Below, one piece after another: positions 16,585 to 24,767 of a stretch of DNA of 64,000 bases. Below the pieces are notes generated by a model, which saw nothing but the letters and a program-made list of their open reading frames with translations, was not told the origin of the DNA and did no database searches. A program made the translations under genes and the position numbers. Each line of letters starts with the position of its first letter. Position 1 is the stretch's first letter. The stretch is taken from assembly GCF_006491595.2 (NCBI RefSeq), contig NZ_VEVQ02000007.1, forward strand, positions 124,001-188,000, read 5' to 3'. The stretch is from Flavobacterium jejuense (GTDB taxonomy: Bacteria; Bacteroidota; Bacteroidia; Flavobacteriales; Flavobacteriaceae).

Positions 16585-18231
16585 TTAAACAATTTGACCA
16601 TTTTTTAAAGTAATTGTGGATGAAGCATGTTTTTCCCAATTATCATTTCCAGCTGAAACTACTAGTGTCCAAGGGTTGTTTTTATCCATTAAAAACTCAA
16701 TTATTTTTACAGACTGTTTTGCATCAATTTTATTTATTGGATCTTCTAATAATATAATTTCCGGTTTTGATAAGATGCATCTAGTAAGAATTATTTTTTG
16801 AACAACAGAGGCGTTAATTTGTTTTCCACCTGGAAATAAAGGTGTATCTAAACCTAAAGGTAATGTTTTTATGAAATCTATTAATTGCATTTTTTCTAAA
16901 GCATGATTAATTTCATTCATTGTAATATTTTTATTTTGGCATGTAATGTTGTCTAATATAGAGCCTTCAAATGTAGAGTCGTCTCTCGTAATTAAGCCTA
17001 TTTTTGACCTATAGTTGCTAATGTTTATTTTATTGATATTAATATTGTTTATAAATAAAATACCAGAGCTAGGTTCCACAATTTTTGCTAATAATCGAAT
17101 TAAAGTGCTTTTTCCAGAACCATTTTCTCCTTTTATTACAAGTCTTTCTTTTGGTCTTATTATTAAATTGATTCGATTTAAAATTGGAGTTTCACTTTCT
17201 GGATATTTATAGGTTATATTTTTTGCCTCTAATGTTATGGCTTCATTATCAATTAAAAAATTTTGAAGCTTGTCTTCTTTTTCTACTTCTAAGTCAGCTA
17301 CAGCTCCTAGTTTTTCTAATGAGGTTAATACATCATAGAATAGTTCTAAACCGCTAAATAGTTTTTCTACTGCTGTAATTATAGTTAAAATAATAATTTC
17401 AGCTGCAACAAATTGACCAATATTCATTTGTTCGCTTAAAACCAAAATACCACCAATTATTAATAGTCCAGCTGTAATAATGGTTTTAAAACCTACTAAT
17501 TGAATAAATTGTCTTTTTAATATTTTAAAATGTTTTTCTCTATAGTTTAAATAATCACTTACAAGATTGTCGTTTTTTTCAAGTGAAAATTCAAATAAAT
17601 TTTGATTTTTAAAACTCAAATGGTTTCTTGCTATTTCTTGGATCCAATGCGCTACTTTATATTTGTATTTTGATTCTTTTAAACTAGTATCCAACCCAGT
17701 TTTAAAATTGGCTTTAAAAATAATGTACAATAACCCTAAAAGAATAATTCCAAAAAGTATAAAGAAAGGATGATATAAAGAAAGTAGAATCATTCCAAAC
17801 ACAATTTGTAAAATAGCTGTTGAGATATCTAATAATAATTTTGAAAATCCTTTTTGTACAGATAAGGTATCAAAAAAGCGATTAGCTAATTCTGGAGGAT
17901 ATTGATTGTATAATTGATTAAATTTAATTTTCGGAAAACGATAAGCAAAATCAAATGAAGAACGGACAAATATTTTTTGCTGTAAATTCTCCGTAATTCG
18001 GTATTGCATTATTTTGAAGACACCAACTAAAATTACACCAATTACCACAACAATTACTAAAATCCCCCAAGAAGTTGATACTTTTCCTGCTTGAATGAAA
18101 TTAACGATGGATTGAATTCCTAATGGCAGTGTTAAACTGATTAGTCCACCAAATATAGAATACAAGAATATTTGATAGATGTCTTTTTTATCTATCAGAA
18201 TTAAATTTTTAAAACGCTCTAATGGAGTCAT
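16585..18231 (-). CDS. ABC transporter, fused membrane and ATPase domains, degenerate catalytic sites
   Basis: This is a 548-residue half-transporter of type I secretion architecture without an N-terminal peptidase domain. Residues 1-300 hold the membrane domain, with hydrophobic stretches near 22-45, 55-75, 135-172 and 250-290. The ATPase domain keeps a perfect Walker A (GENGSGKST, 368-376). Other sites have drifted. The Q-loop reads GLITRDDST with no Gln. The signature is FPGGKQ instead of LSGGQ. The Walker B end is LLEDP instead of LLDEP, so Asp and Glu are swapped. No His is found at the H-loop (LVVSAGNDN, about 523-531). The start overlaps the end of tetR by 4 nt. ATP binding is likely, but normal hydrolysis is doubtful. 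Confidence 0.88.
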   Translation of the reverse strand: MTPLERFKNLILIDKKDIYQIFLYSIFGGLISLTLPLGIQSIVNFIQAGKVSTSWGILVIVVVIGVILVGVFKIMQYRITENLQQKIFVRSSFDFAYRFPKIKFNQLYNQYPPELANRFFDTLSVQKGFSKLLLDISTAILQIVFGMILLSLYHPFFILFGIILLGLLYIIFKANFKTGLDTSLKESKYKYKVAHWIQEIARNHLSFKNQNLFEFSLEKNDNLVSDYLNYREKHFKILKRQFIQLVGFKTIITAGLLIIGGILVLSEQMNIGQFVAAEIIILTIITAVEKLFSGLELFYDVLTSLEKLGAVADLEVEKEDKLQNFLIDNEAITLEAKNITYKYPESETPILNRINLIIRPKERLVIKGENGSGKSTLIRLLAKIVEPSSGILFINNININKINISNYRSKIGLITRDDSTFEGSILDNITCQNKNITMNEINHALEKMQLIDFIKTLPLGLDTPLFPGGKQINASVVQKIILTRCILSKPEIILLEDPINKIDAKQSVKIIEFLMDKNNPWTLVVSAGNDNWEKHASSTITLKNGQIV

Positions 18232-18899
18232 AACAATGTTTTTTTAATTAAATCGATATAAAAATCAGAAATGGAATTTGATTCAGATAAATTGGTAATG
18301 GTTTTGAAATGTTCTTTTAAATAATGTTGATGGAGAGAGCCTTCCACAATTGATGAGGCTAACGTTTTAGCATACTTATAATTTGGATTAACATCTTCAA
18401 TCATCAAAGTAATTCTATTTATAATGCTTTTATAAACTAAAAAGAAACCTTTCTTGTTTTCTTCATCTACTTCTTTTGTTAAAAATGTTTTAGTAAACTC
18501 GCAAATAATAATTTTGTTCAAAATAGATTCGTCTATATGTCTAATAGAAACATCTTCTTTAATTTCTTCTGTAACTATTATAATCGCTTTTGATAATTTT
18601 TCAAGAGGATTAGAAATGTTATTAGTCTCAAATACTAGTTTGTATTGTATCCAAGACCAATACCATGATGATAAATAAAGTAACAATTTGTGTTTGCTTT
18701 CAAAATATCTATAAATTGAACTCTCATTAGATTGGATTCTTTCTCCTAGTTTCTTAAAAGTAAAAGCTTCAAAACCAATTTCATGAATTAAAATAATGCT
18801 GTTTTCTATGATTTTTTTTCCTAAATCGGATGTTTCAGGATTTTTTACATATAATTTTTCATTAACACTAATAGTTAGATTTGCAAGTAAATTATCCAT
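18228..18899 (-). CDS. TetR-family transcriptional regulator of the efflux operon
   Basis: This is a 223-residue regulator with an N-terminal helix-turn-helix (about residues 40-70: GFEAFTFKKLGERIQSNESSIYRYFESK) and a variable ligand-binding C-terminal part. The FxxxxxxxLY-like TetR pattern SSIYRYFESKHKLL is clear. It is the first gene of the operon; its stop overlaps the ABC start (ATGA), which implies translational coupling and autoregulation with the export genes. A 13-bp palindrome at 18926-18938 next to the -7 promoter element is a plausible operator. The inducing ligand is unknown. Confidence 0.88.
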   Translation of the reverse strand: MDNLLANLTISVNEKLYVKNPETSDLGKKIIENSIILIHEIGFEAFTFKKLGERIQSNESSIYRYFESKHKLLLYLSSWYWSWIQYKLVFETNNISNPLEKLSKAIIIVTEEIKEDVSIRHIDESILNKIIICEFTKTFLTKEVDEENKKGFFLVYKSIINRITLMIEDVNPNYKYAKTLASSIVEGSLHQHYLKEHFKTITNLSESNSISDFYIDLIKKTLL

Positions 18900-18917
18900 A
18901 ATTAAAATTTATACTTA

Positions 18918-18938
18918 CAAATATAATAGTATTACTAT
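18918..18938 (-). promoter_or_regulatory. tetR promoter -7 element with adjoining palindromic operator candidate
   Basis: Read on minus, TATATTTG (18918-18925) matches TAnnTTTG and lies 18 nt before the tetR ATG. Immediately upstream is the palindrome ATAGTA-T-TACTAT (18926-18938), inside the spacer where a bound repressor would block RNA polymerase. Confidence 0.6.
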
Positions 18939-18976
18939 CAATTACAGAAAGTTTAACTTTTAATTTAGAATTGATT

Positions 18977-19014
18977 AAAAAAAAATCCCAAATGCATCAG
19001 AATCCGGGATTTTT
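18977..19014 (-). terminator. Terminator for the T9SS cargo gene
   Basis: On minus, the stem AAAAATCCC/GGGATTTTT (18981-18989 with 19006-19014) has a 16-nt loop and then a U tract. It ends transcription from the gene that stops at 19027. Confidence 0.75.
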
Positions 19015-19026
19015 TATATGTAACTT

Positions 19027-22000
19027 TTATCTTTTTAAAGTAAAATGACTCTTGTATTCTTTAGTGATATTGTCTTTTGTATAGATGAGTTTAAACCAGT
19101 AGTCATCAGAAGGAAGCTGTTTACCATTAAACGTACCATCCCAACCTATGCTGTCAGGAGCAATTTGTTTTAACAATTTCCCGTACCTATCAAAGATGTA
19201 AATAGTAACCACTTCTAGGGCTTCACTTCCTTTAATATTCCAAGTGTCATTAAATCCGTCTCCATTTGGTGTAAAGAAACTAGGAAAGTCTGCGATGATA
19301 AAACTTGTACTAACCTCTCCGCAACCAAACTTGTTTCTTGCGTTAAGAATGTATTGTCCTGGTAATACATTTGTAAAAAGTGGACTTTCTTGCCAATAGA
19401 TACCATCAATACTATATAAATAATCGTTTGAAAGAGGTAATGCGCTTCCTGTTATAGTATTATCAATACCGAAAGCAATTAATTCAGAAGGGTTACTTGA
19501 AACTGAATTAGGAACTAAGGAGTTTTCAGTTGTGAAATTAAAAACACTAGAACAAATTGCTACATTAGAAACATTGGTAACAAAAACTGAATATTCCCCA
19601 GCTGTTGAAGTAATAAATGAATTGCTATTTTGGCCATTAATTTCATTTCCAGCAATGGCATTATAACCAGTGAACCAAACAAAAGTATAATCTGTAGTAT
19701 TTAATAATGTTTTTATTTCTACAGGTGTAATAGTATTTGTTTCTTGGTCAACACAAATAATATAAGCTGTATTTGATAAATGATTTTCTGGGTATGGTCT
19801 AACGTATAAATCTAATTCTAAAATTCTAAAGCATGCAATATTAGTTTCACTATCTCTGTTTGTTTTACTATTTAATCGGACATATATGGTTTGTAAAGAA
19901 GCTATTGTATTGGTAAATTGAGTTGGATTAGAAATATAATTAGTATTGTTATTTAAAGCATCATTTAAATCAATATAATATCTATATGAAATATCTGTAA
20001 CTGGTGTTGCTCCTGCCATTTCAGTTTCACTTGTAGTGATATCAAATACTTCAAATCCAGAATCATTACATGTTTCTAAAGGAGATGGATTGCTTAAAGC
20101 TCCTGGTTGTGTTAAAACTTCTAAATCAAGTGTAGTTGTTGCGTTACAATTATTATTTGATAGATCTACAACGTTTATATAAATTGTAGTTGTAGTGCTT
20201 GTATAGTTTGTAGGATTTGCTATACTATTTCCATTATTTAAATCAGTAAGTGTTTCGTAAAAACTAACTTGATAATTGGTGTTTCCATCAGTGATATCAT
20301 TTATCCTTACTTCTAAATCAAATTCAGTAGTTCCATCGCCACAATGTTTAATAGGGTTAGGTTGTGTTATTGTTGGATTTGGAAATACATTTAAATCAAA
20401 ATTTATAATAGAAATACATTGTGTTACTGTGTCAAATAGTCTAATGTAATAGGTTTTTGTTCCTAATGTTAATGGGAGAACAGTATTTTTATTTATTGGA
20501 CTAGTATTAGAAACAGCATTATTAAAAGATTCAAAATAAGAAGTAACTACACTAGGATTTTGTCCAGTTAAGGCTTCTGCATCTTTAGTGTTTAATAAAA
20601 AAGAATCTAGAAGACATATGTTTGCATTATTCATTACTGTTTGTAATGGTGGATTGTTTACTGTTACATTAAATGTACCTACACTTTGACAACTTGCGGT
20701 GGTAGCCGATATAATTCTTGCGTAAATTGTAGTCACGCCAACAGGGATTTGACTAGTATTGGTTAAACCATTTAAACCAGTAGAAGCGTCTGAAGTGTTA
20801 TCGTGAAATGATATTATAACATTAGATGAAGGAAAGTAGGTGTTTTTTATAAGTATGCGTTGCATATCAAAATTAACAAAACCATAAGTTTCATTAACTT
20901 CTGGACATACTGGAGTTGTATCTGGATAGTTGGATAAGTTTGTTGGGTTAACTTGTAAATTAATAATGGAAGTTCCTAACGACGTACAATTTGGCGTTGT
21001 ATTTTCATTAACTGCTTTTACATAAATGCTTTGATTAAAAGGAGAAGAAGTATTTATATAATTGGTTGGATTGTTTATAGGAGTTGTTAAACCAATGTCT
21101 TCATAGTAATATAAAGTTAGTCCGGGTGTAGTATTGGTAATTACATCATACAGGCTAGTTAGATTTATTTCAGCTACTCCATCTAATGTGGAGGGAATAT
21201 AATCACATTGTTCGAAAAGAATAGGAGTAGTGTTTATAACTGGAAGAGCATTTAATGTTACTGATATTGTGTTTGATCTATTAATACAAATTCCTTGTTC
21301 TGTTGTAACTAAGTAATAGGTTGATGTTGTATTTACAGCTTGATTAGATGAGTTTACAGTGTAGCTTGCAGTTGTTATCCCAGTTGAATTTCCATCTTTA
21401 AACCATTCATAAGTCGCATTACTATTAATTGAACTATTTGCATTATTAGAAGTTATGGTGTAACTATCACCTTCACAAATAGTTTGATTATCTTGAATAG
21501 TAATATTTGGATTTGCGATAATTCGTATAGTATTGGACTGAATATCATTACAAGAATTATTTGAAACTACTACATGGTAATCACCAGGTTGAGTAGGTGT
21601 AAAACTTGAGTTTGTTTGTCCTGAGATTGGATTTGTGTTTAAATACCATTGGTAACTTAAAACATCAACTATTGGGTTTAAGAGTGCTGTGTTTACAACT
21701 GTTGTGTTTAAAATAGGAGAGGTATTTAAACAAACTGAATTAGAGTTCTGAATGGAAATATCAGGAATGACATGAAAATTTAAATCAATACTTATATCAC
21801 TGTCTTGGACAACACCTGGATTGGTAATGTCATAAGCAGTAGTTTCGACTCGATAAGTTCCTGTTTCGTTTACGTTTATTGTGTTAGTAGAAGAATTTGA
21901 ATCAACTACAGGCGTTCCAATTTGCACACCGTCTTTGTACCATGTATAGCTAAATCTTAAATTTGATGCAGAACCGCTAAAGTTAGTAACATCTATGGTA

Positions 22001-22611
22001 GCTGTTAAATCTTTTGAAGCTGGTTTGCAATAATCGGTTTGCGTTATGTCACTTCCATCTGTATTTGTGATTTTTGTTAAAGACAAAAAATCACAATTAG
22101 TAGAACCACTTCCACCAGGTAGTTGAGTCACGGTAATGTTTCCAGGAACATTAGAGTAATTATCAATTAGCATTACATATAATTCTCCAGAAACTCCATT
22201 AGGAATATTTATATTTTCAATACTTGCACTAGACCAACTACAATCTACTTCAGTTGAAGTGTTTAATTGACTGCAAATGTTAGTCAGGTTATTAAAAGGC
22301 CCCCAAAGTACAAAATCAACATCGGTACCATTTCCTGATAGATTAGTTTGACTAATTTGTAAGTTTAAAGACCCTGAATTTTGAATTCGAATAAAGAACC
22401 AAGTGGGTCCATGAAGAGGTTCACCGATACATGAAGTGTTAAAGTTCTCGCCATTTTGACCAACTGAATTAGAAAAAGGAATGTTGGTAGCACATGACTG
22501 ATAAGCTTCTGGGTTTGCTGCCAATTCAGCACAGGAAGAAGCTCCTCCTTGACTAAAAATTGAAAAGCTAAATAATAAACTGAATATCAGTGTGAATTGT
22601 AATGATTTCAT
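19027..22611 (-). CDS. Large secreted adhesin-like protein with T9SS type B (gliding-type) C-terminal sorting domain
   Basis: This 1194-residue surface protein is exported by the Sec and type IX systems. It has an N-terminal signal peptide (MKSLQFTLIFSLLFSFSIFSQ). A first domain at about residues 25-160 (CAELAANPEAYQSC, GPTWFFIRIQNSG) resembles lectin/PPC-like modules. It is followed by several Ig-like or PKD-like beta-sandwich repeats rich in Asn and Thr, with recurring phrases such as YYYEDIGLTTPINNPTNY and SVFVTN. The last 85 residues (FFTPNGDGFNDTWNIKG, IYIFDRYGKLLKQI, WDGTFNGKQLPSDDYWF) are the CHU_C / gliding-motility type B sorting domain. I chose the ATG at 22611: the frame is open to a GTG at 22632, but that codon overlaps a TAnnTTTG promoter element. 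Confidence 0.93.
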   Translation of the reverse strand: MKSLQFTLIFSLLFSFSIFSQGGASSCAELAANPEAYQSCATNIPFSNSVGQNGENFNTSCIGEPLHGPTWFFIRIQNSGSLNLQISQTNLSGNGTDVDFVLWGPFNNLTNICSQLNTSTEVDCSWSSASIENINIPNGVSGELYVMLIDNYSNVPGNITVTQLPGGSGSTNCDFLSLTKITNTDGSDITQTDYCKPASKDLTATIDVTNFSGSASNLRFSYTWYKDGVQIGTPVVDSNSSTNTINVNETGTYRVETTAYDITNPGVVQDSDISIDLNFHVIPDISIQNSNSVCLNTSPILNTTVVNTALLNPIVDVLSYQWYLNTNPISGQTNSSFTPTQPGDYHVVVSNNSCNDIQSNTIRIIANPNITIQDNQTICEGDSYTITSNNANSSINSNATYEWFKDGNSTGITTASYTVNSSNQAVNTTSTYYLVTTEQGICINRSNTISVTLNALPVINTTPILFEQCDYIPSTLDGVAEINLTSLYDVITNTTPGLTLYYYEDIGLTTPINNPTNYINTSSPFNQSIYVKAVNENTTPNCTSLGTSIINLQVNPTNLSNYPDTTPVCPEVNETYGFVNFDMQRILIKNTYFPSSNVIISFHDNTSDASTGLNGLTNTSQIPVGVTTIYARIISATTASCQSVGTFNVTVNNPPLQTVMNNANICLLDSFLLNTKDAEALTGQNPSVVTSYFESFNNAVSNTSPINKNTVLPLTLGTKTYYIRLFDTVTQCISIINFDLNVFPNPTITQPNPIKHCGDGTTEFDLEVRINDITDGNTNYQVSFYETLTDLNNGNSIANPTNYTSTTTTIYINVVDLSNNNCNATTTLDLEVLTQPGALSNPSPLETCNDSGFEVFDITTSETEMAGATPVTDISYRYYIDLNDALNNNTNYISNPTQFTNTIASLQTIYVRLNSKTNRDSETNIACFRILELDLYVRPYPENHLSNTAYIICVDQETNTITPVEIKTLLNTTDYTFVWFTGYNAIAGNEINGQNSNSFITSTAGEYSVFVTNVSNVAICSSVFNFTTENSLVPNSVSSNPSELIAFGIDNTITGSALPLSNDYLYSIDGIYWQESPLFTNVLPGQYILNARNKFGCGEVSTSFIIADFPSFFTPNGDGFNDTWNIKGSEALEVVTIYIFDRYGKLLKQIAPDSIGWDGTFNGKQLPSDDYWFKLIYTKDNITKEYKSHFTLKR

Positions 22612-22631
22612 AGCAATAATAATCTTGGCCA

Positions 22632-22639
22632 CAAAAGTA
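22632..22639 (-). promoter_or_regulatory. -7 promoter element of the T9SS cargo gene
   Basis: On minus the sequence is TACTTTTG, matching TAnnTTTG, 20 nt upstream of the ATG at 22611. It decides the start codon, because the only longer start (GTG at 22632) would lie at or before the transcription start. Confidence 0.6.
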
Positions 22640-22686
22640 TAAAAAACGAACTGTTATTCTTTAAGAAACTTATATTTAACAGCTAT

Positions 22687-23319
22687 TTACTCTGCATAAA
22701 TATTTTTATAAGGTTTTTTAGAAAGAATAGTAAGCATGTCTAGTTCTAAATTCCCTATTGGAGACTCTACAATTCTATTTATTTCTTTTCCATCTTTGTA
22801 AAAAATGAAAGTTGGAACATTAGTTATATCCAAATCTTTTTCAAATAGTTCTGGAGTAGTTTTGTCCCTTTTCATTGTTATTAAATTTATCTTCTTTTCA
22901 GGAAAATTAATTTCATTAAGAATTTTATAAAATTTAGGTATTTGATTTTGACTGTCTTCACACCAAGTTCCCATGAAAATGGTTATAGAATAATCTAAAG
23001 GTAGTTTTTTTATATCATTAATAGTTTCTTTGTTAGGTTGGTAACTGTTATAACCGCTTTCAAACCAATCTCTAAAAGGATCTTGCTGTAAGTCAGATTT
23101 TTTTGTTAAACCAACAAGAATGCCATCAGTAATTTCTTTCTGTTGTTTTTTCTTTGTAAAGTTGAAACCAATTGTAAGGTTCCCATCTTTTCCATCTTCA
23201 CCATTTTTTCCATTTACACCTTCTTTTCCTGGTTCTCCTGACTTTCCATCTTCACCTTTTGTATGTGATGAACAACTTATTAATAAAGCAAGAATACCAA
23301 TAATACTAAATTTTTTCAT
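22687..23319 (-). CDS. Lipoprotein with collagen-like Gly-X-Y stretch fused to a thioredoxin-fold domain
   Basis: This 210-residue envelope lipoprotein has the lipobox LISC (C16). Directly after the anchor, residues 22-46 form eight uninterrupted Gly-X-Y triplets (GEDGKSGEPGKEGVNG and onward) rich in Lys, Glu and Asp, as in bacterial collagen-like stalks. From about residue 100 a thioredoxin fold follows, with FMGTWCEDSQNQIPKF (active site W119-C-E-D-S123, a single cysteine) and the cis-Pro region TNVPTFIFYKDGKEI. With one Cys it is not a normal dithiol reductase; monothiol chemistry or a binding role is more likely. It is the last gene of the gpmI operon, 4 nt after the glycosidase gene. The domain combination is unusual. 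Confidence 0.88.
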   Translation of the reverse strand: MKKFSIIGILALLISCSSHTKGEDGKSGEPGKEGVNGKNGEDGKDGNLTIGFNFTKKKQQKEITDGILVGLTKKSDLQQDPFRDWFESGYNSYQPNKETINDIKKLPLDYSITIFMGTWCEDSQNQIPKFYKILNEINFPEKKINLITMKRDKTTPELFEKDLDITNVPTFIFYKDGKEINRIVESPIGNLELDMLTILSKKPYKNIYAE

Positions 23320-23323
23320 AATC

Positions 23324-24061
23324 TTATTTATTATTTGTGACTCCTATAAGTACTCCAAAATTTCCATCAGTTTGTATCCAATTTTCTTCAGGAAGATAGG
23401 TTCGGGATACATAACCATCTAAATATAAAGCATTTTTACAACCTAATTGTTTGAAATAGGTAGCAAAATCATAAAAATTAATTTCTTTTTTAGACATTAC
23501 AAATACTAAATTACCATTATCTAATACACTAACACCATTTCTAATATTTAAATTTTTTGAACCTTCTTTAAAAGCAGGATGAATTTTGTTCTCAATAACA
23601 AGCATAGGACCAGATTGAGTAGCAAATTTTATATTTTTATTAACTGCAAATTTTTCAGTTGTGCAAATGATTCCTTCATTCTCATTGGTAATATAAAAGA
23701 TCCCATTTGGTTTTAGATAAAAATTACCTTTCCCATTATTTGTATCTAATTGATTTTTGATTTCAAAATTTTCAATATATAAGCCTTGAGGAGAAAGGTC
23801 TTTTTTATACATGCCACCATTTGTAGCAAATGCTAATTCGTAGTCATTATTTTTAAGCCAGTTTTTTAAATTTTCAATACTTCTGAAATTAATGTTATTT
23901 TCATCTTTCCAATAGAACTTTACTTTTTTTTCATTTAAATTTACGATGTAAGTAATGAACCTTATGTCTTCATTAAAGTTTTTAAACAATATGAAACTAC
24001 TCGAAAGTAGTAATAAACCAATTAGTATTAAAAATATTTTTTTCAACTTACGGGATGTCAT
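23324..24061 (-). CDS. Membrane-anchored phosphodiester glycosidase family protein (DUF2233/NAGPA-like)
   Basis: This 245-residue protein has one N-terminal membrane helix or uncleaved signal (about residues 8-27) and a periplasmic domain of the phosphodiester glycosidase family. That family includes the eukaryotic uncovering enzyme that removes GlcNAc from phosphodiesters. Typical runs are LAFATNGGMYKKDLSPQGLYIE, NFYLKPNGIFYI, ATQSGPMLV, IRNGVSVLDNGNLVFVMS and the C-terminal CKNALYLDGYVSRTYLP. The substrate in bacteria is unknown; spore-coat and cell-wall glycans have been suggested for relatives. It overlaps the upstream lipoprotein gene by 14 nt and lies 4 nt before the collagen-like lipoprotein gene, so these envelope proteins are made together. 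Confidence 0.85.
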   Translation of the reverse strand: MTSRKLKKIFLILIGLLLLSSSFILFKNFNEDIRFITYIVNLNEKKVKFYWKDENNINFRSIENLKNWLKNNDYELAFATNGGMYKKDLSPQGLYIENFEIKNQLDTNNGKGNFYLKPNGIFYITNENEGIICTTEKFAVNKNIKFATQSGPMLVIENKIHPAFKEGSKNLNIRNGVSVLDNGNLVFVMSKKEINFYDFATYFKQLGCKNALYLDGYVSRTYLPEENWIQTDGNFGVLIGVTNNK

Positions 24062-24767
24062 TAAATAAGTTCATAGCTATTAGTTTGTTTTCTTTAAAAA
24101 TCATTTCAATTCTATGTCCAAAACTATTTTTAGCTATTATTTTATTATTATTTAAGGTGATTTCTTCAGTATATTCTTTTAGATACTCATCACCATAATA
24201 TTCCCATTTTAAAATTTCAAAATCATCTTTTTTATCTTGAATATCAGGTTCCTTATAAATAGATTGAGCAAATTCTTTAGAGATGCCTAATTTTACTTTC
24301 TTATTGGATTCAAAAAAAGAAACATCAAGTTCTGTTGCTTTTTCAATAAAACTATATAAAAATTTCTTTTTTTCTTCTAAAGGAGCCAAATCACCATTTT
24401 TTCTATTAAAATGAATATAACTTAAAATACTATCATTTATATTCCCAACATCAAAAAGAAGTATGTTTATCTTATGAAAATCTGTGTAGAGATTGTAAAT
24501 TAATATTTGACTTGAGTTTTTACTTTTAAACCAAACCTGATCAAAAGCAATTAGATTATTGTTTTCTAATACAGTAGGTTCTTTTCTTATTACTTCTTTA
24601 CTTACTGGAAAATCATCAACGACAAATGTTTTAACATTATCGAGATTGTTGGTTGTTGAAATTTCATGCTTATGTATTTCATTTGTAATTTTAAAAGCAT
24701 CAGTGTTTTCTTTTTTACAAGAAAAATAAATAAATGTTATCCCAACTATTAGTAAGTGTTTCCTCAT
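24048..24767 (-). CDS. Uncharacterised lipoprotein in the gpmI operon
   Basis: This is a 239-residue protein with a lipoprotein signal (lipobox FSC, C17, followed by KKEN). I do not recognise a family. It contains mixed polar alpha/beta sequence, with a probable beta-rich C-terminal part (ITLNNNKIIAKNSFGHRIEMIFKENK) that reads like a two-strand hairpin module. It begins exactly where gpmI stops (no intergenic base) and overlaps the next gene by 14 nt, so translation of the four genes is tightly linked. The role is probably in the periplasm or inner leaflet of the outer membrane. Confidence 0.8.
   Translation of the reverse strand: MRKHLLIVGITFIYFSCKKENTDAFKITNEIHKHEISTTNNLDNVKTFVVDDFPVSKEVIRKEPTVLENNNLIAFDQVWFKSKNSSQILIYNLYTDFHKINILLFDVGNINDSILSYIHFNRKNGDLAPLEEKKKFLYSFIEKATELDVSFFESNKKVKLGISKEFAQSIYKEPDIQDKKDDFEILKWEYYGDEYLKEYTEEITLNNNKIIAKNSFGHRIEMIFKENKLIAMNLFNDIP

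Noticed and set aside
19215..19409. Small ORF on minus inside the T9SS cargo gene
   Set aside because: It is an out-of-frame shadow of the sorting-domain region, with no independent start signal or family resemblance.
22612..22632. GTG start at 22632 for the T9SS cargo protein
   Set aside because: The GTG overlaps a TACTTTTG promoter element and would precede the transcription start. The ATG at 22611 gives a perfect signal peptide.
23120..23422. Pro/Phe/Ser-rich open frame on plus across the collagen-like region
   Set aside because: It is the antisense shadow of the Gly-X-Y repeat codons and of the glycosidase 3' end. It has no promoter or signal and its composition is explained by the opposite strand.
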